NCBI RefSeq assembly: GCF_001792815.1
Contig: NZ_CP017674.1
Coordinates: 1,488,001-1,552,000 of the forward strand
Source of the DNA: Microbacterium sp. BH-3-3-3
GTDB lineage: Bacteria; Actinomycetota; Actinomycetes; Actinomycetales; Microbacteriaceae
Reading direction: 5' to 3'
Length of the DNA stretch: 64,000 nt
Shown: in pieces, positions 55,790 through 64,000 of the stretch
Position numbering within the stretch: position 1 is the first letter of the stretch
How the letters are laid out: each line of letters begins with the position of its first letter
Program-made: the position numbers and the translations under genes
Notes under the pieces: model-generated
The model's input: the letters and a program-made list of their open reading frames with translations, nothing else
Databases searched by the model: none
Told to the model about the DNA's origin: nothing

Positions 55790-56917
55790 ATGGACCTTTC
55801 CGTCATCGTTCCGACCTTCAATGAGGGTCCGAACGTCGCCGAACTCGTCCGTCGTACGACGCAGGCGCTTCTCGGTCGCGACGTCGAGATCATCTTCGTC
55901 GACGATTCGACCGACGACACCCCCGACATCATCCGCGCCGTCGCCGCCGCCGCGCACGTCCCGGTGCGCCTCATCCACCGCGACGACCCCGTCGGAGGCC
56001 TCGGCGGCGCCGTCGTCGACGGCATCCGGGCCGCTGCGGCGGACTACTGCGTCGTCATGGACGGCGACCTGCAGCACCCGCCCGAGGTCATCGCCGAACT
56101 CCTCGACCGGGTCGAGGTCGGCGACGCCGACGTGGTCGTGGCCTCGCGCTACATCGCGGGCGGCACCTCCGACGGGCTCGCCAACGCGGTGCGCACCACG
56201 GTCTCGCGTGCGTCGACCCTGCTGACCAAGTCGATGTTCCCGAAGAAGCTGCACAACTGCTCCGACCCCATGACGGGCTTCTTCCTCATCGACCGTCGCT
56301 CGCTCGACCTCGAAGAACTGCACCCGCGCGGCTTCAAGATCCTGCTCGAGATCCTCGCCCGCAAGCAGATGCGCGTGGCCGAGGTCCCGTTCTCGTTCGC
56401 GCCGCGCTTCGCCGGTGAATCCAAGGCCTCGTTCAGCCAGGGAATGCGCTTCCTCACGCAGCTGACCATGCTGCGCTTCGGCCGCATGTCGGCGTTCGCC
56501 CTGGTCGGCGGCATCGGCGCGGTGGCCAACCTCGCGATCATGTGGGCCCTGGTGGCCGTGCACGTCGAATACATCCTCGCCGCGGTCATCGCCAGCGTCA
56601 TCACCATCGTCGCCAACTTCCTCGCGCTCGAGTACCTCGTGTTCGCCGACATGCGGGCCGAGTCGGGGCTCATGCGCCACCGGTTCGTCAAGTCGTTCGC
56701 GTTCAACGGCGTCGAGGCGATCGTGCGCATCCCCGTCATCGCGATCCTCGTCGAGCGCGCGCACATGCCCAGCGTCATCGCCGCCGCCCTCACGCTGGTC
56801 GCGGCATTCGTGGTGCGCTTCGTCTTCCACGCCCTCGTCGTCTACGCGCCCAAGAAGAGCCGCGTGGGCAAGGCGGTGCGGGCCGTCGAGCCGCTCGAAG
56901 ACGAACTGACGGCCTGA
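55790..56917 (+). CDS. Glycosyltransferase family 2 (dolichol-phosphate-mannose-synthase-like) fused to GtrA
   Basis: This is a 375-residue protein. Residues 1-240 are a GT2 domain with SVIVPTFNEGPNV, FVDDSTDDT and the MDGDLQHPP metal site. Residues about 245-365 are a four-helix GtrA-type membrane domain. It should transfer a sugar from a nucleotide donor to a polyprenyl phosphate and may help flip the product. The ATG at 55790 begins the conserved core; the ribosome site is weak. The neighbouring deacetylase suggests a shared role in cell-surface glycans. Confidence 0.9.
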   Translation: MDLSVIVPTFNEGPNVAELVRRTTQALLGRDVEIIFVDDSTDDTPDIIRAVAAAAHVPVRLIHRDDPVGGLGGAVVDGIRAAAADYCVVMDGDLQHPPEVIAELLDRVEVGDADVVVASRYIAGGTSDGLANAVRTTVSRASTLLTKSMFPKKLHNCSDPMTGFFLIDRRSLDLEELHPRGFKILLEILARKQMRVAEVPFSFAPRFAGESKASFSQGMRFLTQLTMLRFGRMSAFALVGGIGAVANLAIMWALVAVHVEYILAAVIASVITIVANFLALEYLVFADMRAESGLMRHRFVKSFAFNGVEAIVRIPVIAILVERAHMPSVIAAALTLVAAFVVRFVFHALVVYAPKKSRVGKAVRAVEPLEDELTA

Positions 56918-56960
56918 TCCGATCGGCGCTCGTCGCCGTGCGGCGGCGTACGCTGGAAGC

Positions 56961-57218
56961 ATGTCCAGCGAAGCTCCCATCCGTATGTTCGGCGCCGACT
57001 GGTGCCGCGACTGCATCCGCACCAAGAAGCAGCTCGACGAGCTCGGCGTCGCGTACGAGTACGTCGACCTCGTGGCCGACCCGGCCGCGGCCGACGTCGC
57101 GAAAGAGATCTCCGGGCGTACGAGCATCCCGGTGGTGCTGTACCCCGACTCCAGCCACCACGTCGAGCCCTCGAACGCCGACGTCGAGGCCAAGCTCCGC
57201 GAGCTGTCGCTGATCTGA
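56961..57218 (+). CDS. Glutaredoxin-like protein (mycoredoxin type)
   Basis: This 85-residue thioredoxin-fold protein has the redox motif C15-R-D-C18 (ADWCRDCIRTK) and the cis-Pro in SIPVVLYP. Short glutaredoxins of this kind in actinobacteria use mycothiol. CRDC differs from the common CGYC of mycoredoxin-1. It lies 43 nt after the glycosyltransferase gene and 11 nt before the amidohydrolase, on the same strand. Confidence 0.88.
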   Translation: MSSEAPIRMFGADWCRDCIRTKKQLDELGVAYEYVDLVADPAAADVAKEISGRTSIPVVLYPDSSHHVEPSNADVEAKLRELSLI

Positions 57219-57229
57219 CCGGGGTCGGC

Positions 57230-58168
57230 ATGACCCTCGCCACCGCGCGTCCCACCCGCCGCGCGCTCACCGGCGTCGCCGGCACGGCGCTTCCCGCCTT
57301 CGTCGATCACCACGTGCATCTGCACCTGATCGACCCGGAGCGTCTGGCGGCGCGCGGCATCGCCGGGGTCGTCGACCTCGGCGGCGATCCGGTGGCCCTC
57401 GCCCGTCGCACGACGGGCCTGCCCCGCGTCGCCTACGCGGGAGCCTTCCTGACAGCGCCCGGCGGGTATCCGCGTGGCCGGGGATGGGCTCCGGATGCCA
57501 TCGTGCGCGACGTCTGGGACGCCTCTCTGCATCCGGGAGTCGTCGGGGGCGCACGCACGGCGGTCGACGAGCAGGCGGACGCCGGTGCATCGGTGATCAA
57601 GATCGCCCTGCACGCCGACGCGGGACCGGTGGTGAGCGACGACGTGCTCGCCGCCGTCATCGTGGCGGCCGCCGAACGCGGTCTCGCCGTCGTCGCCCAC
57701 GCGCAGGGTGCGGGGCAGGTCGACCGTGCGGTCGAGGCCGGCGTGTCGGCCCTGGCGCACACCCCCTTCGACGCCCCCGTCTCGCGCCGCCTGGTCTCGC
57801 GCGCCGTCACGGCGGGACAGGCGTGGATCTCGACCCTCGACATCCATCGCGGCGCCGCACGCGATCACGCGGTCGCCAACCTCCGTGCCTTCGCCGCCCG
57901 TGGCGGACGCGTGCTGTACGGCACCGACCTCGGCAACGGCGCGTTGCCGGTCGGTCTCAATCGCCGCGAACTCCTCGCCCTGCACGAGGCCGGCGTGCGC
58001 GGTGACGCGCTGATCGCCGCTCTCGCCGACCCGTGGCCCGCCACCGTCCCCGATGAGGCCGTGTCGACGTTCGTCGCCGGTCCCGCCCCCACCGACCCCG
58101 ACGACGTTCCGACCTGGCTCAGCCGCGGAACGGTCGTCCCCACCGAGGAGCTCCCCCGTGCCGACTGA
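57230..58168 (+). CDS. Amidohydrolase-superfamily protein paired with kynureninase
   Basis: This is a 312-residue metal-dependent hydrolase with the N-terminal metal motif FVDHHVHLHL (about 24-33), IKIALHADAG with a later H, VVAHAQG and YGTDLGNG carrying the expected metal-binding His and Asp. Its 3' end overlaps the start of the kynureninase gene by 11 bp, so the two are coupled. A role on a tryptophan or kynurenine-related amide, for example removal of a formyl or acyl group, is plausible from this pairing, but no motif proves it. Confidence 0.78.
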   Translation: MTLATARPTRRALTGVAGTALPAFVDHHVHLHLIDPERLAARGIAGVVDLGGDPVALARRTTGLPRVAYAGAFLTAPGGYPRGRGWAPDAIVRDVWDASLHPGVVGGARTAVDEQADAGASVIKIALHADAGPVVSDDVLAAVIVAAAERGLAVVAHAQGAGQVDRAVEAGVSALAHTPFDAPVSRRLVSRAVTAGQAWISTLDIHRGAARDHAVANLRAFAARGGRVLYGTDLGNGALPVGLNRRELLALHEAGVRGDALIAALADPWPATVPDEAVSTFVAGPAPTDPDDVPTWLSRGTVVPTEELPRAD

Positions 58169-59399
58169 TTCCGCCCTCGACGCCGAAGCCGCCGCCCTCG
58201 ACACCGCCGACCCCCTCGCGGCGCATCGCGACGCCTTCGTCGGCGCCGAGAGCCCGCTGGTGTACTTCGACGGCAACTCGCTCGGACGACCGCCCCGCGC
58301 CACCGCCGACCGACTGGCGCGGTTCGTGACCGACGAGTGGGGCGGTCGCCTCATCCGCGGGTGGGACGAGGCGTGGATGGAGCTGCCGTTCGTCATCGGC
58401 GACCGGATCGGCGCGTCGACCCTGGGCTCGGCGGGCGGCCAGACGGTGATCGGCGATTCCACCACCGTGCTGCTCTACAAGTTGCTGCGCGCCGCCCTCG
58501 ACGCGCAGATGACCGCCGACGCGAACCGCGTCGAGATCGTCGTGGGGCGCGACGACTTCCCCACCGATCGCTACCTCGTCGAGGGGATCGCCGCCGAACG
58601 GGGTGCCCGGGTGGTGTGGGTCGAGGTCGACACGGCCCGGGGAGTGGATGCCGACCTGCTCCGCGCCGTCGTGGGCCCGCGCACGGCCGTGGTGCTGCTG
58701 AGCCACGTGTCGTACCGTTCCGGGTTCCTCGCCGACGGTGCCGGTCTCACCGCGATCGCCCACGACGCCGGCGCCCTCGTGCTGTGGGACCTCTGCCACT
58801 CGGCGGGTTCCGTGCCGGTGGAGCTCGACGCCTGGGGTGCGGACCTCGCCGTGGGCTGCACGTACAAGTACCTGAACGGCGGGCCGGGGTCTCCGGCGTT
58901 CGCCTACGTCGCCGCCCGGCACCAGTCGACGCTCACCCAGCCGGTCCAGGGGTGGATGGGAGCGGCCGACGTCTTCTCGATGGGGCCGCTCTACCGCCCC
59001 GCCGACGGCATGCGCCGATTCCTGTCGGGGACGCCTCCGGTGCTGGCGATGATCGCCCTGCAGGACACCCTCGATCTTCTCGAGCAGGCCGGCATCGCGG
59101 CGGTGCGCGCCAAGTCCGTCGCCCTCACCGAATTCGCGCTGCGCGTGGCCGACGGCATCCTGAGTCCGCTGGGTGTGCGGCTCGCCTCGCCCCGCGATCC
59201 CGCCGAGCGCGGCGGCCACCTCACGCTCTCGCACCCGTCGATGCGCGCCGTGACCGCACGGCTCTGGGCCGACGACGTCATCCCCGACTACCGCGACCCG
59301 CACGGGCTGCGCATCGGACTCTCGCCCCTGTCGACGAGCTTCGCCGAGACCCTCGCCGGCATGCGTGCGGTCGCCGCCGCCGTCGCCCGCGAGGGGTGA
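58158..59399 (+). CDS. kynU: Kynureninase
   Basis: This 413-residue PLP enzyme cleaves kynurenine to anthranilate and alanine. YFDGNSLGRPP near the start, the WDLCHSAGSVP block (210-220) and the PLP lysine K237 in CTYKYLNGGPGSPAF are diagnostic. GTG at 58158 has GAGGAG 8 nt upstream. The tryptophan dioxygenase and formamidase expected in a full pathway are not in the window, unless the coupled amidohydrolase is the formamidase. Confidence 0.92.
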   Translation: MPTDSALDAEAAALDTADPLAAHRDAFVGAESPLVYFDGNSLGRPPRATADRLARFVTDEWGGRLIRGWDEAWMELPFVIGDRIGASTLGSAGGQTVIGDSTTVLLYKLLRAALDAQMTADANRVEIVVGRDDFPTDRYLVEGIAAERGARVVWVEVDTARGVDADLLRAVVGPRTAVVLLSHVSYRSGFLADGAGLTAIAHDAGALVLWDLCHSAGSVPVELDAWGADLAVGCTYKYLNGGPGSPAFAYVAARHQSTLTQPVQGWMGAADVFSMGPLYRPADGMRRFLSGTPPVLAMIALQDTLDLLEQAGIAAVRAKSVALTEFALRVADGILSPLGVRLASPRDPAERGGHLTLSHPSMRAVTARLWADDVIPDYRDPHGLRIGLSPLSTSFAETLAGMRAVAAAVAREG

Positions 59400-59467
59400 G
59401 GGATCCGCATCGGGCTGTCGCGGCTCCCGGCCGGGACTCGGACGCTCGCGAGGGATAGCCTCGGACG

Positions 59468-61216
59468 GTGATCGATCCCCTCCTCGCCATCGTCGCGGGC
59501 GTCGTGGTCGTCGCGCTGGTGACGGTCATCGCTCCCCGCTTCAACGTCGCGGGCCCGCTCGTGCTGCTCGCCATCGGCGCGGCCGTGAGCCTGCTGCCGT
59601 TCGTCCCCGCCTTCGCGGTCGACCCCGAGGTGATCCTGATCGGGGTGCTCCCACCCCTGCTGTACTCGGCCGCGGTGCAACTGCCCGCCATCGAGTTCCG
59701 CCGCGACTTCGCCCCGATCGCCGGGCTGTCGGTGCTGCTCGTGGTCTTCAGCTCGATCGTTCTGGGGCTGTTCTTCTGGGCGGTGGTCCCCGGGCTCGGC
59801 CTCGCTCTGGGCATCGCGCTCGGGGCGATCCTCAGTCCCACCGACGCCGTGGCGACCTCCATCGCCAAGCGTCTCGGCATCTCGCCCCGCGTGGTGACCA
59901 TGCTCGAGGGCGAGAGCCTGCTCAACGACGCCACCGCCCTGGTGCTCCTGCGCACGGCGGTGGCCGCCGTGGCATCCGGGTTCGCGTTCGCCGACGCCCT
60001 CGCCAACTTCGCGTGGGCCGTCGTGCTCGCCCTCGTGCTCGGCGCCGTCGTCGGCTGGGTCAACCTGCGCGTGCGCGAGCGCGTCACCAACTCCGCCGCC
60101 AACACCGCGCTGAGCTTCGCCATCCCGTTCATCGCGTACCTGCCCACCGAGCACCTCGGCGGCTCCGGTCTGGTGGCCGCGGTGGTCGCCGGCATCGTCA
60201 CGGGCCAGGGCGCCGCCCGGCGGTTCACCCCCGAGCAGCGCATGAGCGACCGGCTGAACTGGCGCACGATCGAGCTGATCCTCGAGGGCGGCGTCTTCCT
60301 GGTGTTCGGGCTCGAGCTGAAAGACATCGTCACCAGCAACCTGCGCGAGCACGAGGGCCTGTGGCACGGCACCTGGCTCGCCCTGTCGGCCCTCGGCATC
60401 GCTCTCGTCGTGCGCGGCCTGTACGTCTCGGGCCTCGTCTGGGTGCAGGGCCGCCGCAGTCACGGCCTCTGGCGTCACCAGGACCGCGTCGAGAACGCGC
60501 AACAGCGCCTCGACGACTTCGAAGAGGCGTACCACGCGGGTGCGCTCGACACGCGGGGGCGAGCCGACGACCCGGCCCGTGCCGCGCGGCGCATCGGCTG
60601 GATGCGCACGCGCATCTCGCGAACGATGGCCGACCTCGACTACTACCGCGACACGCCCCTGGGCGCGCGGCACGGCACGGTGATCGTGTGGGCGGGCATG
60701 CGTGGGGTCGTCACGCTGGCCGCCGCCCAGACGCTGCCCGAAGACACGACTCAGCGACCGCTGCTGATCTTCGTGGCCTTCCTGGTCGCGCTCTTCAGCC
60801 TGGTGCTGCAGGGCATCACGCTGCCCGCAGTGGTGCGGACGGTCGGGCTGGCCGGGGAAGGCGGCCAGGGACCGTCACGGGAGGAGCAGCGCGCGCTCGA
60901 CGCCGAGCTGCGCGACGCCGCGATCGCCGCCGTGCAGTCGGGAACCCTCACCCGACGCGACGGCGGCACCTTCCCCGCCGAGATGGTCGAACGCGCCGGA
61001 GCGCGGCTCACCCGGCCGCCCGACGACGAGGCGACCAGCCGGGTGCGCGACCTGCTGGAGCTGCGCCTGGCGTCGCTGGATGCCATGCGCCGACGACTCG
61101 ACCGCCTCAGCCGTGACGGCCGGTACAGCACCGCCGCCCTGCGCCACGCCCTGGCCGAGCTCGACGCCGACCAGCTGAGCCTGGAGCTGCGCATCGACGA
61201 CGGCACCGACGACTGA
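59468..61216 (+). CDS. CPA1-type Na+(K+)/H+ antiporter
   Basis: This is a 582-residue membrane protein with about 12 helices (1-430). The ion-binding motif LSPTDAVATS and EGESLLNDATALVL are typical CPA1/NhaP features. A cytoplasmic C-terminal region (about 430-582) follows. The start is GTG at 59468; TAGCCT lies 6 nt upstream and there is no ribosome site, so translation is probably leaderless. It exchanges monovalent cations for protons in pH and salt control. Confidence 0.9.
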   Translation: MIDPLLAIVAGVVVVALVTVIAPRFNVAGPLVLLAIGAAVSLLPFVPAFAVDPEVILIGVLPPLLYSAAVQLPAIEFRRDFAPIAGLSVLLVVFSSIVLGLFFWAVVPGLGLALGIALGAILSPTDAVATSIAKRLGISPRVVTMLEGESLLNDATALVLLRTAVAAVASGFAFADALANFAWAVVLALVLGAVVGWVNLRVRERVTNSAANTALSFAIPFIAYLPTEHLGGSGLVAAVVAGIVTGQGAARRFTPEQRMSDRLNWRTIELILEGGVFLVFGLELKDIVTSNLREHEGLWHGTWLALSALGIALVVRGLYVSGLVWVQGRRSHGLWRHQDRVENAQQRLDDFEEAYHAGALDTRGRADDPARAARRIGWMRTRISRTMADLDYYRDTPLGARHGTVIVWAGMRGVVTLAAAQTLPEDTTQRPLLIFVAFLVALFSLVLQGITLPAVVRTVGLAGEGGQGPSREEQRALDAELRDAAIAAVQSGTLTRRDGGTFPAEMVERAGARLTRPPDDEATSRVRDLLELRLASLDAMRRRLDRLSRDGRYSTAALRHALAELDADQLSLELRIDDGTDD

Positions 61217-61230
61217 TCCCTGCCCCCAAC

Positions 61231-61301
61231 CCCCGCGTGAGTCGCGAGGATGTGTCCCTTTCGGGGCCCCGACGCGACAATTCTCGGCGACTCGCGCGGG
61301 G
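61231..61301. repeat. Long imperfect hairpin repeat (GAGTCGC family)
   Basis: Arms 61231-61256 and 61276-61301 are reverse complements apart from a few changes (CCCCGCGTGAGTCGC against GCGACTCGCGCGGGG) with a 19-nt spacer. It lies 15 nt after the antiporter stop codon and may act as a terminator, but its length and shape recall the repeats at 14288 and 14540. Confidence 0.7.
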
Positions 61302-61403
61302 GGTGGGAGCTGGAATAGGCGCGACGGCTGGTGGGTTCTCCCCCAGGCGCCTGCGGTCACCGCGAAAGCCGTGGTGACTCGACGGCGGGAGAGAAGTTCG
61401 TTC

Positions 61404-62156
61404 ATGAGCAGGTTCACCGGCAAAGTCGCACTCGTCACCGGTGGGGGCAGCGGCATCGGCGCGGAGATCGCGCGGGAACTCGCCGAAGAAGGCGCCTCGG
61501 TCGTGGTCACCGACATCAACCGCGGGGCGGCTGACGCCGTCGTCGCGCAGATCACCGACGCGGGCGGATCGGCCGCCGCCTTCGCCCAGAACACGGCGAA
61601 GTGGCAGGACTCCGAAGCCGCCGTCGCCTTCGCGAAAGAGACGTTCGGCGCCCTTCACCTGGCGGTGAACAACGCCGGCATCGGCGCCGCCCCGCAGAAC
61701 ATCGGCGACTACGACATCGAGGCGTGGGACCGCGTGCGCGCGGTCGACCTCGACGGCGTCTTCTACGGCCTCCGGTTCCAGCTGCCCGCGATCGTCGAGG
61801 CCGGCGGCGGCGCCATCGTGAACATGGCCTCCGTCCTCGGCTCGGTCGGCATCGCCCAGAACGCGGCGTACGTCGCCAGCAAGCACGCCCTGGTGGGCCT
61901 GACGAAGGTCGCCGCGCTCGAGTACACCGCGCAGGGCGTACGCACCAACGCCGTCGGCCCCGGGTTCATCGACACCCCGCTCGTGCGCTCGAGCCTGTCG
62001 CCCGAGGCCCTCACCCACCTCGAGAACGAGCACGCGACGGGTCGCCTGGGCACCGACGCCGAAGTGGCCGCGCTGACGCTGTTCCTGCTGAGCGACGCCG
62101 CTTCGTTCATCTCGGGCAGCTACCACCTCGTCGACGGCGGGTACTCGGCCCACTGA
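61404..62156 (+). CDS. SDR-family oxidoreductase
   Basis: This 250-residue classical short-chain dehydrogenase has TGGGSGIG (12-19), D37 favouring NAD, NNAG (89-92) and catalytic S143, Y156 and K160, and ends in SGSYHLVDGGYSAH. ATG at 61404 follows a GGGAG site. It stands alone; the substrate is unknown. The motif pattern is close to 3-oxoacyl reductase or cyclohexanol-type dehydrogenases. Confidence 0.87.
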   Translation: MSRFTGKVALVTGGGSGIGAEIARELAEEGASVVVTDINRGAADAVVAQITDAGGSAAAFAQNTAKWQDSEAAVAFAKETFGALHLAVNNAGIGAAPQNIGDYDIEAWDRVRAVDLDGVFYGLRFQLPAIVEAGGGAIVNMASVLGSVGIAQNAAYVASKHALVGLTKVAALEYTAQGVRTNAVGPGFIDTPLVRSSLSPEALTHLENEHATGRLGTDAEVAALTLFLLSDAASFISGSYHLVDGGYSAH

Positions 62157-62353
62157 GCCGACCGCTCCCGGGCCCGTCGCGCGTCGCGGCGGGCCCGCGG
62201 TGCGTCCGGCACGGCGAGGCCTGTTCCCCGACGGCTGGACGGGCGGCATCCGGGCGGCCGTTTCCCGCAAGAACCGGACACCGACACGAGAGTGCGCCGG
62301 GGCGAGCTGACTGATTCCTCGCGGCGTACGGCACAATGGTGACGGAGGTTTCC

Positions 62354-62830
62354 ATGAGCGATCCGATCCCGACGATGCCGTCATCTGCGGATGCCGCCGG
62401 GACCAGCCCCGTGCCCCTCGTGCACGCCGCGGCCGAGTGCCCGAAGTGCTTCACCGAGCTGCAGAGCGACCGTGACTGGTGGCGTGCCCGCCCCGCGGGC
62501 TCACGCCTGGTGGGGCTGGTCGTCTCGCGCCCCGACATGCCGACGGTGGTACAGCAGCGCGACGACCTCACGCGCTTCGGTGTGCCGATCGAGGGATTCC
62601 GCCACCCCGCGCCCGAAACGCTCGAGGGGTGGGCGAAGCGGCTGGACCGGTTCTTCGGAACCCTCACGCACGGGGACGTGCTCGTGGTCGCGAGCGTCCA
62701 CGCCCTCGGTCTCACGCGCGAAGACGAGACGCGCGCGGTCGCCGACCTACGCCGCCGCGGAGTGATGGTGAAGGTGCTGCCGCACGGCGACCGCCACCTG
62801 CACGACGCGTCGCTCACCGCACCCGCCTGA
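62354..62830 (+). CDS. Degenerate serine-recombinase-like catalytic-domain protein
   Basis: This is a 158-residue protein. After a CPKC pair (about 34-37), residues about 55-150 follow the resolvase order: a strand ending in VVSRPDMPTVVQQRDDLTRF (catalytic-Ser region), then FGVPIEGF, then DRFFGTLTHGDVLVVASVHAL, TREDETRAVADLRRRGVMVK and a final VLPHG. Each cited motif is given only in part. The C-terminal DNA-binding domain of resolvases is missing. GGAGG precedes the ATG at 62354. It could be a domesticated recombinase remnant with a new role. The family call is by pattern only. Confidence 0.6.
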   Translation: MSDPIPTMPSSADAAGTSPVPLVHAAAECPKCFTELQSDRDWWRARPAGSRLVGLVVSRPDMPTVVQQRDDLTRFGVPIEGFRHPAPETLEGWAKRLDRFFGTLTHGDVLVVASVHALGLTREDETRAVADLRRRGVMVKVLPHGDRHLHDASLTAPA

Positions 62831-62946
62831 CGCGGGCGGCGCCCCGCGTCTGTCCGACGCGGGCAGCGCATCGCATCCGTTCGCGCGCGGTCCCGCCCGT
62901 CGGGCGGAGCCTCACGACTCGCGTTCGGTCGACGTGGGCCCGCGCG

Positions 62947-64000
<1,054 letters not shown>

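Overview
The window looks like chromosomal DNA of a high-GC (roughly 70%) actinobacterium, most likely Microbacteriaceae and probably Microbacterium-like. The reasons are the conserved actinobacterial block tilS-hpt-ftsH-folE-folP-folB-folK-DUF3180-PH pair-DUF2520-panC-lysS, a ClpC, a mycoredoxin-like protein, DUF1206 and DUF4192 proteins, apparent leaderless starts with a TANNNT box 6-7 nt upstream, and very strong G/C third-position bias. No insertion sequence, prophage, CRISPR array or rRNA is visible. The genus is an inference from gene content; no database search was possible.

Region 1 (1-12.8 kb) is an accessory nitrogen-catabolism region. A PuuP-type permease and an amidohydrolase (frameshifted in this sequence) face a TetR regulator. 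A second, closely similar TetR gene faces an operon of an amidase-signature enzyme, a 958-residue fusion of an APH-type kinase and a class III aminotransferase/phospholyase, and an agmatine deiminase. Both divergent promoters carry nearly the same operator, so they probably form one regulon for uptake and breakdown of an amine or guanidino compound. The second TetR gene appears to start at ATC.

Region 2 (12.9-16.8 kb) holds tRNA-Ser, lactate dehydrogenase, a duplicated hairpin repeat, radA and an SseB-like small protein.

Region 3 (16.9-23.7 kb) is a compact operon: glutamine-synthetase-like ligase, PuuD-like hydrolase, aldehyde dehydrogenase, SDR dehydrogenase and GntR regulator, with a divergent ethanolamine-type permease. 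Together these genes could make a complete microcompartment-free ethanolamine pathway through gamma-glutamyl intermediates.

Region 4 (23.7-34.5 kb) holds envelope proteins, an ArgA-like acetyltransferase, clpC, a three-gene membrane-protein/YozG-like operon, a two-repeat lipoprotein, cardiolipin synthase, a DUF4192 gene and lysS, which overlaps it tail to tail. Region 5 (34.8-45.1 kb) is the housekeeping folate/pantothenate/tRNA-modification block, tightly overlapped and all on the minus strand; folP carries a one-base frameshift of the same kind as the amidohydrolase. Region 6 (45.3-54.3 kb) holds ppa, a Tat-exported M23 peptidase, tRNA-Glu/Asp/Phe, a DHA2-type exporter with a candidate operator, an acyl-CoA ligase, a chromate-type transporter and a Gfo/Idh/MocA oxidoreductase. 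Region 7 (54.4-64 kb) holds a polysaccharide deacetylase, a GT2-GtrA glycosyltransferase, a mycoredoxin-like protein, an amidohydrolase-kynureninase pair, a CPA1 antiporter, an SDR, a degenerate serine-recombinase-like protein and the end of a UvrA-like ABC protein.

Across the whole window the word GGATGCC/GGCATCC is strikingly frequent on both strands, including inside genes where it forces otherwise rare codons, and it forms the core of two perfect-palindrome terminators.
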